A stretch of 6,352 bases of DNA, from NCBI GenBank assembly GCA_020053185.1, contig JAGVNP010000047.1, positions 1 to 6,352 on the forward strand, written 5' to 3'. The stretch is from Deltaproteobacteria bacterium (GTDB lineage Bacteria > Desulfobacterota > Desulfomonilia > UBA1062). The notes beneath the pieces were generated by a model. The model ran no database searches. It worked only from the letters and a program-made list of their open reading frames with translations, and was not told the origin of the DNA. Below, one piece after another: positions 1-6,048 of this stretch (its first letter is position 1; every line of letters starts with the position of its first letter). Both the position numbers and the translations under genes were made by a program.

Positions 1-445
1 AAACGCCCAAGAGCAAAAGGGCATGCAGGCCGAGCCCGCGATCTACAAAGGCAATAGTTAAAGCGTGAGCTTTCCTTTCCGGGCAGTCACGGATAACATA
101 AGCTGCACGAATAACATCTCCTCCACTGCCGCCAGGAACGAAAAGGTTAAAAAAGTAACCGATCATCGTCAAACGAAACGAGTCGAAGGCCCCTAGGGGC
201 AACTTTTGCACACGTGCCAAAATCCACCAGCGGAATATCGGGGTAACCAGCGCGAGAGTACAGCACAGTACTCCTGAAAACAGATAGATGGGATACTTAT
301 ATGAGTTTAGAATGACCGCAAAATCGAGACGCCCGGATGTAAAAAGAAATATGATCAATCCGGCCGCTATCAATATTTTCAGGACAAGAAGTAATCGATC
401 CCACCAAACCTGCGGAAGTTTCAATCCTATGCTCTTAATCTTCAT
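1..445 (-). CDS. Flippase-like multi-pass membrane protein (LPG_synthase_TM family), N-terminal part
   Basis: Reading the minus strand from the ATG at 445 gives 148 codons open to the left edge, so the gene is cut and lacks its C-terminal part (the family is usually about 300-340 residues). The product starts MKIKSIGLKLPQVWWDRLLL. Hydrophobic segments lie at about residues 17-36, 52-72 and 90-104. The family hallmark is clear: RWW at 72-74, then N100 followed by LFVPGGSGGDVIR (101-113), and D135-R136-GLGL (137-140). This matches the lysylphosphatidylglycerol synthase transmembrane domain (PF03706, UPF0104, 'flippase-like'), also found in AglD-type proteins of glycan loci. Such stand-alone proteins lack the lysyltransferase domain and their exact role is mostly unproven. 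Its start overlaps the end of the glycosyltransferase gene by 11 bases, suggesting coupled translation and a joint function at the inner membrane. The family call is firm; lipid-linked sugar translocation is inference. Confidence 0.85.
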   Translation of the reverse strand, partial: MKIKSIGLKLPQVWWDRLLLVLKILIAAGLIIFLFTSGRLDFAVILNSYKYPIYLFSGVLCCTLALVTPIFRWWILARVQKLPLGAFDSFRLTMIGYFFNLFVPGGSGGDVIRAAYVIRDCPERKAHALTIAFVDRGLGLHALLLLGV

Positions 446-1397
446 TAAGCCTTTTTTGACGACAGTTTGATGTACTGTCTACAAGGGTATTCTTCTCTAT
501 CACATACCTTGGACGTCCACGTGTCTCATCGTACGTTCTCCAAAGATATTCTCCAAGCATGCCCATCATAATCATTTGAAAACCGCCTATAAGGAGAACA
601 ACAATCATCAGAGAAGCCCATCCTGCAACAGGATTTCCCCTAAGAGCATTAACGAAGACGACCAGGCCATAAAGCAATCCAAGAAAGGCAGAGATTGCAC
701 CCATCAGGCTCATGAATCGTAAAGGAACATAGCTGAAAGATATAAGAGAATCGAAGAATAGCTTCAGTCGTTTAGAAGTGGTCCATTTTGAGGTACCGGC
801 ATGTCTTGCCTCTTTAACATATGTTATGTATGTTTGCGTATATCCAAGCCATGCAATCAGCATGTAAACAGACGTGTTCTTCTCTGGTGAGTTATTAAAG
901 GCATCAATGACAGTGCGGTCAATTAGAAATATATCTGCACCGGTCGGTGGTTGTGAAACATTGGTCAAACGATTCATCAAAAAGTAAAAGGTTCGGGAAC
1001 TGGCAAGAGTGAAAAAGTTTTCTCCCTCGCGTTTGTCGCGTACCCCCCAAACCACTTTATATCCCTTTTCCCATTCCTCAAGTAGACGTGGGATGATTTC
1101 TGGTGGATCCTGAAGATCAGCCGCAAGCATGATAGCAACATCCCCCCTACAGAAACGTAATCCGGCTGCAACCGCGGCATGACTTCCACAATTTCTGGCA
1201 AAACGGATCGTTTTCACTCTATCATCAGTTTTAGCAATGTCCTGCAATATATAGGGAGTTCTGTCGCGCGAACAATCATCCACAAAAATGAATTCGAAAT
1301 CGTGCCCGATCATTTTCTCAGTTACATGTGACAAGCACTCATACAGTTTTAACAAGTTACTTTCTTCATTATAGGTTGGAAGTATAATAGAGATCAT
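435..1397 (-). CDS. Family 2 glycosyltransferase, membrane-anchored, polyprenyl-phosphate (DPM1/GtrB/ArnC) type
   Basis: The 320-residue product is a GT-A fold glycosyltransferase followed by two membrane helices. It probably transfers a sugar from a nucleotide donor to undecaprenyl phosphate on the cytoplasmic face of the inner membrane. The donor site shows PTYNEE (7-12), FVDDCSRD (38-45), RFARNCGSHAAVAAG (65-79) and the metal/donor motif DLQDPPE (94-100). Hydrophobic helices lie at about 226-250 and 262-286, followed by GEYLWRTYDETRGRPRYVIE (282-301), a typical ending of DPM1/GtrB-like enzymes. Length is normal for the family. The start at 1397 gives the standard MISIILPTYNEE opening; an AAGG at 1401-1404 lies 3 bases upstream, a short spacer. 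It begins 40 bases after the NeuD-like gene and overlaps the flippase-like gene by 11 bases. The sugar cannot be told from sequence. Soluble chain-extending glycosyltransferases are unlikely relatives because of the two C-terminal helices. Confidence 0.9.
   Translation of the reverse strand: MISIILPTYNEESNLLKLYECLSHVTEKMIGHDFEFIFVDDCSRDRTPYILQDIAKTDDRVKTIRFARNCGSHAAVAAGLRFCRGDVAIMLAADLQDPPEIIPRLLEEWEKGYKVVWGVRDKREGENFFTLASSRTFYFLMNRLTNVSQPPTGADIFLIDRTVIDAFNNSPEKNTSVYMLIAWLGYTQTYITYVKEARHAGTSKWTTSKRLKLFFDSLISFSYVPLRFMSLMGAISAFLGLLYGLVVFVNALRGNPVAGWASLMIVVLLIGGFQMIMMGMLGEYLWRTYDETRGRPRYVIEKNTLVDSTSNCRQKRLNED
450..457 (-). promoter_or_regulatory. Ribosome binding site of the flippase-like gene
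   Basis: On the minus strand AAAAAAGG precedes the ATG at 445 with a spacer of only 4 bases. It lies inside the last codons of the glycosyltransferase gene. It supports 445 as the start, together with the family-like N-terminus that follows. Confidence 0.5.
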
Positions 1398-1437
1398 AGG
1401 CCTTACTTGAGATAATATTTTTGTTATTAGCTTATTA

Positions 1438-2088
1438 CTACGTGGTTTTTCTCAGATAACGGGCTGGATTGCCAGCAACCACTGTCCCATCTGGAACATC
1501 CCTAATGACACAAGAACCCAAGCCTACAAGGCATTGAGAACCGATGGTTAAATGATCTTTGATTCTTGTTCCAGATCCAACATAGCAAGCGCGACCAATC
1601 CTACAATAGCCCGAAATAGTGACGTTAGATCCAATTAGTGAATAATCCCCGATGCGAGCGTCGTGAGAAACAACCGTATTAGGCAAGACTACGCAATGAT
1701 TACCAATTACTACCGAACAGCTTATTATGACGTTAGCCATCAGTATAGTATTTCTTCCAATTTTGGCATCAGGTGCAACTCGCGTACTCGGATCGATGAT
1801 GGTAGCAAAACGATTGACAGGCAAACCTAGACGATCAATGATGTTGTGACGTTCCAAAAAGTTTTCTGGGCTTCCAGGTACAGCCAGAATCTGTGCTGTT
1901 GGGAAATCAGTAAGGATTCTTGTTCCCCCTAGCACCTTAATCCCACAATATTCCTTCCCCAAAAGGCTCTCATTATCATCTATAAAGCCGATCACATCCC
2001 ATGTCGGTTCCGCTTTATTTTGTGCCAAGATTGTTAATAAAGATTCCCGGGCGTTCCCGCCGAATGGGAAAAGAAGCAAATCCTTCAT
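1438..2088 (-). CDS. NeuD/PglD-family sugar O/N-acyltransferase (left-handed beta-helix)
   Basis: The 216-residue product has the two-part layout of NeuD/PglD acyltransferases. Residues 1-95 form a small Rossmann-like domain with GGNARE (10-15) and FIDDN (35-39). Residues 98-210 are hexapeptide repeats of a left-handed beta-helix, for example IGRNTI, IGNHCV, IGDYSL, IGSNVT and IGSQCL, ending in VVAGNPAR (203-210). H142-D143 within VVSHDARIGDYS aligns with the catalytic His of PglD-like enzymes. The family moves an acetyl group from acetyl-CoA to an amino or hydroxyl group on a nucleotide sugar or sialic acid. It follows the dehydratase-like and aminotransferase genes by a 28-base gap, so N-acylation of the 4-amino sugar they would make is the most likely job. 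GAGGA at 2100-2104 is 11 bases from the start, a rather long spacer. The gene ends with tandem stops TAG-TAA. O-acetylation of another sugar is the main alternative. Confidence 0.88.
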   Translation of the reverse strand: MKDLLLFPFGGNARESLLTILAQNKAEPTWDVIGFIDDNESLLGKEYCGIKVLGGTRILTDFPTAQILAVPGSPENFLERHNIIDRLGLPVNRFATIIDPSTRVAPDAKIGRNTILMANVIISCSVVIGNHCVVLPNTVVSHDARIGDYSLIGSNVTISGYCRIGRACYVGSGTRIKDHLTIGSQCLVGLGSCVIRDVPDGTVVAGNPARYLRKTT

Positions 2089-2116
2089 CTACGATTCTTT
2101 CCTCTTTTGCTTAAAT

Positions 2117-3379
2117 CTATTTGTTTAGAGCTTCCCTTAAAACGGATGAAACATACCCCAAATTCTCCATACTAATTCCAGAGAATAGCGGAAGCAGGAT
2201 TGCTCCGTCACGGCATGCTTCACTTTTGGGGAAACACCAATTAGCAGCTCGATAGGCAGGCTCCTGGTGTGCATTCATGATTCCACGACGGGTTGCAATA
2301 CCTTTATCCAGGAGAAATTGCATGAACTTCAATTGGCCTATTGGTGCTCCATCAAGAAGCCTTACAGGGTAACTCTGCCAATTCGGACGAACTGCGCCAC
2401 TCACCTGCAAAACTTTCAGATGTGGTATGTCTCTCAGTAGTTCCTCATATCGGGCTGCAAGCTGGCGCCGTTCGACTAAAATGTCATCTAGTCTTTTTAA
2501 TTGCTCGATACCCACTGCCGCCTGAATGTCCGTCATCCTGTAATTGAACCCTGTGGTCAAGTAATCTTCAAAAATCACCTCAGTTGACTTGTGTCGCACG
2601 GAGTCCGACGTACTCATGCCATGTTGCCGCAAAAGCCTGAACTTGGCGTCCAGCTCATCGTTATTCGTCGTGATCATGCCGCCGTCACCGGTTGTCAGGA
2701 CTTTCCGTGGGTGAAAGCTGAAACAGGCTATATTTCCGTGGGGTTTGCCGATTCTATCCCACGATTTCCCTCCATCTAAGGATGTTTCACTTCCAATGGC
2801 ACATGCTGCATCTTCCACAACGGGGAGTTGATTGTCCTTCGCGATTTCTACAATACGAGCGATATCACAGGGGATTCCCATTTGATGAACAGGCAAAATT
2901 GCAGCAATCCGACCCAAAAAAGATGGCTTATTATTAACAGACCGATAGAGATATTTAAGAGGTGATTCACCCACCGCTATGCGGTCAACATGTTTATAAT
3001 AAAGGTGCCCGTCTCTCTTGATACAGTCCTCACTCAAAACCCGTAGGAGTTCATCCGGATCCATATTGTATGTCTCTGAATCAATATCCACGAATACCGG
3101 TTCAGCCCCGCAGTAGCGCACCGCATTGGCCGTGGCGATAAAGCTGTGGCTTACGGTTATTACCACATCGCCGGGCTTGACGCCAACGGCGAGTAAAGCC
3201 AAGTGCAATGCCGTGGTGCAACTGGAAACGGCACAGGCATACCGTGCCCCGACCGTTCGGGCAAAAGCCTCTTCGAAAGCCTTCACCCGTGGCCCCTGCG
3301 TGACCCATCCCGATAAAATGACTTCTCTTGCTGCGGCAGCTTCTTCTTCGCCCAAAAGGGGTTTCGTTATCGGAATCAT
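2117..3379 (-). CDS. DegT/DnrJ/EryC1/StrS aminotransferase with an inserted segment
   Basis: The 420-residue product is a PLP-dependent sugar aminotransferase. It probably uses glutamate to aminate a 4-keto-6-deoxy nucleotide sugar. The opening MIPITKPLLGEEE and TQGPRVKAFEEAFA (27-40) are typical of the perosamine-synthase/PglE side of the family. SSCTTALHLAL (52-62) holds the phosphate-binding region, VVEDAACAIGSE (187-198) supplies D190 for the pyridine nitrogen, and FSFHPRK (220-226) supplies the Schiff-base lysine K226. YRMTDIQAAVG (280-290) and RRGIMNAHQEPAY (364-376) are also typical. Between NMDP (105-108) and PVH (163-165) there are 54 residues, against 15 in the other aminotransferase of this window, an insertion of 39. 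The stretch from D190 to K226 is also 7 longer. The reading frame is intact. The start overlaps the SDR stop by 4 bases (ATGA). Pairing with that SDR favours a 4-amino product; the precise sugar is unknown. Confidence 0.92.
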   Translation of the reverse strand: MIPITKPLLGEEEAAAAREVILSGWVTQGPRVKAFEEAFARTVGARYACAVSSCTTALHLALLAVGVKPGDVVITVSHSFIATANAVRYCGAEPVFVDIDSETYNMDPDELLRVLSEDCIKRDGHLYYKHVDRIAVGESPLKYLYRSVNNKPSFLGRIAAILPVHQMGIPCDIARIVEIAKDNQLPVVEDAACAIGSETSLDGGKSWDRIGKPHGNIACFSFHPRKVLTTGDGGMITTNNDELDAKFRLLRQHGMSTSDSVRHKSTEVIFEDYLTTGFNYRMTDIQAAVGIEQLKRLDDILVERRQLAARYEELLRDIPHLKVLQVSGAVRPNWQSYPVRLLDGAPIGQLKFMQFLLDKGIATRRGIMNAHQEPAYRAANWCFPKSEACRDGAILLPLFSGISMENLGYVSSVLREALNK

Positions 3380-4389
3380 CGATATTTTTCCTCCCAGTTT
3401 CGACCTGACTCGCTTTCGATAAGGCCTTTCAACCCTAATGGGTGATGGCGGAAAAACTCTATCGTCCTGGCAATGCCTTCATCAAACCTCACCTGAGGTC
3501 GCCAACCGCATATCTCCACAAATTTTCGGGGATCCGCATAAAGCCGGAGGACGTCTCCAGGACGTTCCGATGTAAAAACGATTTCGGTGTTTGAGTTGCC
3601 TGTCATTTCAGCAATTCTGTAAGCAAGATCTTTTATCGAAATTTCAAAGTTGCTGCCGAAATTCAGGGTTTGTCCGACCATGACGTCACTCTCAGCAGCA
3701 GCCACAAGCGCCTTTGCAGTATCTTCTACGTAGGTAAAATCGCGGGTTTGAGAACCATCGCCGAAGATTGTGATTGGGTTTCCGCTTAAAGCCCGGACAA
3801 TGGATTTCGGGATCATCTCACCGGCATCACCCTCATGATGTGATCTTGGGCCATAGGTATTGAAAGGGCGGACAATCACTGTTGCCATTCCATAAGCCCT
3901 GTAATACGCCCTTGCATAGGCCTCACCCGCAAGTTTGCTGGCCCCGTAAACCGTGCAGGGGTGGGTCGGATGGGATTCCGGCATGGGCACATACTCTGCC
4001 GTCCCATAAACCTCAGAGGAAGAGCAATAGACAAACCGACCTACTTGAGCTCGATATGCAGCATCCAAAACCAAAAGAGAACCCTCCGCATTGACGCGGT
4101 GGTTTTCGAAAGGGTGAGCTATGGAATGGCGAACTCCCAGACAGGCCAGATGAAGAACGACATCGATCCCTTCCATGGCATTCTGGACATCCAGGGGATC
4201 GGTGATACTTCCACGAAAGAATTCAAAATTCTCGTGCCCAAGGTGGTTAGACAAGTTCCCCAGTTTTCCATTGACGAGATTATCCAGTACTCGAACCGTA
4301 CACCCGTTCCTGATTAGTTCGTCTACAAGGTGTGAGCCGATGAAACCTGCGCCACCAGTTACCAGACAACGTTTTCCCGTAAGTTTCAT
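3376..4389 (-). CDS. Extended SDR nucleotide-sugar 4,6-dehydratase/epimerase
   Basis: The 337-residue product is an NAD-dependent extended short-chain dehydrogenase acting on a nucleotide sugar. The NAD-binding motif is TGGAGFIGSH (11-20), with D36 at the end of the second strand to select NAD over NADP. YCSSSEVYGT is at 121-130, and the catalytic pair is Y148/K152 in VYGASK. RPFNTYGPR (174-182) and RDFTYVEDTA (216-225) are standard substrate-side motifs. The glutamate in SSSEVYG (E126) is at the position used by 4,6-dehydratases (compare STDEVYG in RmlB and SEVYG in LegB or GDP-mannose dehydratase), whereas 4-epimerases usually carry a small residue there. I therefore favour a dehydratase making a 4-keto-6-deoxy sugar for the aminotransferase that follows with a 4-base overlap. 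A UDP-glucose or UDP-GlcNAc 4-epimerase remains possible. AGGAG at 4396-4400 is 6 bases before the start. Length is usual for the family. Confidence 0.9.
   Translation of the reverse strand: MKLTGKRCLVTGGAGFIGSHLVDELIRNGCTVRVLDNLVNGKLGNLSNHLGHENFEFFRGSITDPLDVQNAMEGIDVVLHLACLGVRHSIAHPFENHRVNAEGSLLVLDAAYRAQVGRFVYCSSSEVYGTAEYVPMPESHPTHPCTVYGASKLAGEAYARAYYRAYGMATVIVRPFNTYGPRSHHEGDAGEMIPKSIVRALSGNPITIFGDGSQTRDFTYVEDTAKALVAAAESDVMVGQTLNFGSNFEISIKDLAYRIAEMTGNSNTEIVFTSERPGDVLRLYADPRKFVEICGWRPQVRFDEGIARTIEFFRHHPLGLKGLIESESGRNWEEKYR
3388..3395 (-). promoter_or_regulatory. Strong Shine-Dalgarno of the second aminotransferase gene
   Basis: The minus-strand sequence GGGAGGAA sits 8 bases before the ATG at 3379, inside the last codons of the SDR gene. 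It is the best Shine-Dalgarno match in the window and fixes this start, which overlaps the SDR stop as ATGA. Confidence 0.7.
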
Positions 4390-4395
4390 CTTTAA

Positions 4396-4400
4396 CTCCT
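4396..4400 (-). promoter_or_regulatory. Ribosome binding site of the SDR gene
   Basis: AGGAG on the minus strand lies 6 bases before the ATG at 4389. It supports this start, which also opens directly into the Rossmann motif expected near residue 11. Confidence 0.7.
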
Positions 4401-4409
4401 GAGCTAAAA

Positions 4410-4437
4410 ATTCTAAATACTAAACCAAAGCGATCAA
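4410..4437 (-). promoter_or_regulatory. Possible sigma70-type promoter between the two sugar modules
   Basis: The 67-base gap between 4390 and 4456 is the largest in the window. On the minus strand it contains TTGATC (4432-4437) and TAGAAT (4410-4415) separated by 16 bases, four and five matches of six to the -35 and -10 consensus. Transcription would start near 4403, leaving a very short leader that still contains the AGGAG at 4396-4400. The sequence is AT-rich, where chance matches are common, so this is only a candidate for an internal promoter driving the SDR gene and those after it. Confidence 0.25.
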
Positions 4438-4456
4438 CCCGGCCACTGGGCTACCC

Positions 4457-5566
4457 TTACCGTTCAGTTACAATCTTTTTGAGATTGCCCGATACCCACG
4501 CGATCTGCTCTTCTGTAAGTTCCGGGAACATGGGCAAAGACAGGAGCTTTCTCGCGCAGGTCTCAGCCATGGGAAATGAACCAAGTGGCAATCCCATATA
4601 TTCATACGCCTTCTGCAAATGAAGCGGAACTGGGTAATGAAGCCCCGTCTGGACTCCTACTTTACGCAAGGCCTCCTGAACCATATCTCTCTTATCCACC
4701 TGAATGACGAAAAGATGAAATACCGGCGTTGAGTTTTCCTGAATTCTTGGCAAAATAATGCCATCAGTTTCGTGCAAGAGTTCGAAATAACGTTTTGCAT
4801 TTTTTCTCCGGGCCTCATTCCATGCAGGAAGATGCTTGAGCTTGATTCTCAAAACAGCAGCCTGGAGCGCGTCACAGCGACCGTTGTAGCCTTCCATCTC
4901 GTGATAATATTTGCTGGATTGCCCGTGATCGCGCAGCATGCACACCTTAGCGGCGAGATCGGCATCGTTGGTTGTGACAGCGCCGCCCTCTCCGCAAGCT
5001 CCCATGTTCTTGCCCGGATAGAAAGAAAAGGCGGCGGCAACCCCCATAGAACCTGCCTTGCGGCCTTTGTATTCCGCTAAATGAGCCTGGCAGGCGTCCT
5101 CAACAACCCACAGGCCATGCTTATCCGCAATGGTCAGGATTGAGTCCATGTCCGCAGGCTGTCCATAAAGGTGCACCGGCACAATGCCTCTGGTTTTGGG
5201 TGTGATCGCTGTTTCAATCATGGCTGGGTCCATATTATACGTGCCTGGATCAACATCCACGAATGCGATCTTCCCGCCTGCCTGTGAAATAGCTTCGGTT
5301 GTCGCTATGAACGTATTAGGTACAGTAATAATTTCATCACCCGGCTCCAAACCCAAGGCCAGGAAAATAAAGCGTAAGGCATCCGTCCCGCTGTTGACCG
5401 CAACGCAGTGATTAACGGAGCAGGCGCTTGCAAACTCCTCTTCGAGGGCATTCACATGCTTTCCACCAATAAAGCCAGCCAAGTCAAGAATCTCTTCCCA
5501 CAACGGCAATATTTCGGTTTTCAAAGCGCGGTTCTGTACCCTTAAATCAAGGAATGGTACTTCCAT
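4457..5566 (-). CDS. DegT/DnrJ/EryC1/StrS aminotransferase, WbpE/WlbC-like
   Basis: The 369-residue product is a PLP-dependent nucleotide-sugar aminotransferase, most like those that aminate a 3-keto sugar with glutamate. Visible motifs are VPFLDL at the N-terminus, NSGTDALRF (58-66) in the cofactor phosphate region, VVEDACQAH (154-162) with D157 for the PLP ring, and FSFYPGK (180-186) with the Schiff-base lysine K186. YNGRCDALQAAVL (227-239) and HYPVPLHLQ (310-318) follow. The last two resemble WbpE/WlbC and the FdtB/QdtB 3-aminotransferases. The start at 5566 was chosen because AAGGTGG (5574-5580) sits 7 bases upstream and MEVPFLDL is the normal family opening. An in-frame ATG at 5611 would add 15 residues and lacks family support. 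The start overlaps the acetyltransferase stop by one base (TAATG). With the oxidoreductase and acetyltransferase upstream, it likely makes UDP-GlcNAc(3N)A. A 3-amino-3,6-dideoxy sugar is the alternative. Confidence 0.92.
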   Translation of the reverse strand: MEVPFLDLRVQNRALKTEILPLWEEILDLAGFIGGKHVNALEEEFASACSVNHCVAVNSGTDALRFIFLALGLEPGDEIITVPNTFIATTEAISQAGGKIAFVDVDPGTYNMDPAMIETAITPKTRGIVPVHLYGQPADMDSILTIADKHGLWVVEDACQAHLAEYKGRKAGSMGVAAAFSFYPGKNMGACGEGGAVTTNDADLAAKVCMLRDHGQSSKYYHEMEGYNGRCDALQAAVLRIKLKHLPAWNEARRKNAKRYFELLHETDGIILPRIQENSTPVFHLFVIQVDKRDMVQEALRKVGVQTGLHYPVPLHLQKAYEYMGLPLGSFPMAETCARKLLSLPMFPELTEEQIAWVSGNLKKIVTER

Positions 5567-6048
5567 TATTTGTCCACCTTTCTCAAAAATTTTGCAGGGT
5601 TTCCTGCCCAAATCTCATAGGGAGGGATATCTCTTGTTGCCACACTTCCGGCTCCTAATATAGCCCCTTCCCCAATGGTTACGCCGCAAAGGATAGTAAC
5701 ACTCGAGCCAATAGACGCACCGTTTCTAACAGTCGTGGGCACGACCAACCAGTCTGCTTCGGTCTGTACGCTCCCATTTGATTTGGTCGCCTTCGGGAAG
5801 GGATCATTGATAAAGGTAACGTTGTGGCCTACAAACACGTCATCCTGGATCGTCACACCTTCACATATAAATGTATGGCTGGAGATTTTACAATTCGCTC
5901 CTATGAAAACACCCTTCTGAATTTCGACAAAGGCACCGATCCTTGTACCGTCACCAATGGAGCAGCCATATATATTTACGAAGGCGTGAATTTTGACATC
6001 TTTTCCGAGTCTCACGTCCGGTGCAATACGGCAAAAATCCACGCTCAT
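5566..6048 (-). CDS. Hexapeptide-repeat sugar N-acetyltransferase, WbpD/WlbB-like
   Basis: The 160-residue product is almost entirely a left-handed parallel beta-helix, the fold of acetyl-CoA-dependent acyltransferases. Repeats such as IGDGTR, IGAFVE, IGANCK, IQDDVF, IGSSVT and IGEGAI run from about residue 12 to 140, ending in WAGNPAKFLRK (147-157). The segment SSHTFICEGVTIQDD (56-70) followed by VFVGHNVTFINDPFPKAT (71-88) is the recognisable signature of WbpD/WlbB-type enzymes, with H75, N81 and D82 near the expected active site. In that family the enzyme acetylates the 3-amino group of UDP-GlcNAc(3N)A to give UDP-2,3-diacetamido-2,3-dideoxy-glucuronate. The start overlaps the oxidoreductase stop as ATGA, with GAGGAG at 6051-6056 just upstream. 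The stop overlaps the WbpE-like start. QdtC/FdtC-type acetyltransferases for dTDP-3-amino sugars have the same fold, so the exact substrate is inferred from the neighbours. Confidence 0.9.
   Translation of the reverse strand: MSVDFCRIAPDVRLGKDVKIHAFVNIYGCSIGDGTRIGAFVEIQKGVFIGANCKISSHTFICEGVTIQDDVFVGHNVTFINDPFPKATKSNGSVQTEADWLVVPTTVRNGASIGSSVTILCGVTIGEGAILGAGSVATRDIPPYEIWAGNPAKFLRKVDK
5574..5580 (-). promoter_or_regulatory. Ribosome binding site that decides the WbpE-like start
   Basis: AAGGTGG on the minus strand is 7 bases before the ATG at 5566. It favours that start over the in-frame ATG at 5611, which lies within the preceding gene and would add 15 residues not expected in this family. 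Confidence 0.7.

Noticed and set aside
288..470. Plus-strand 60-codon open frame near the left edge
   Set aside because: It is antisense to the flippase-like gene, has no family features, and the minus-strand frame shows clear conserved motifs.
1424..1437. TTATTA repeated twice in the gap before the glycosyltransferase gene
   Set aside because: A 6-base direct repeat in an AT-rich gap is expected by chance; it does not form a hairpin and has no good -35 partner.
3961..4317. Plus-strand 118-codon open frame antisense to the SDR gene
   Set aside because: Composition and content look like a shadow of the SDR coding frame; no domain or credible start context.
4434..4452. Possible hairpin after the WbpE-like gene (AGCCC paired with GGGTT)
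   Set aside because: The stem is only 5 pairs with one wobble and there is no T-run after it, so it is not a credible intrinsic terminator.
4772..5080. Plus-strand 102-codon open frame antisense to the WbpE-like gene
   Set aside because: A shadow of a strongly conserved aminotransferase; no independent support.
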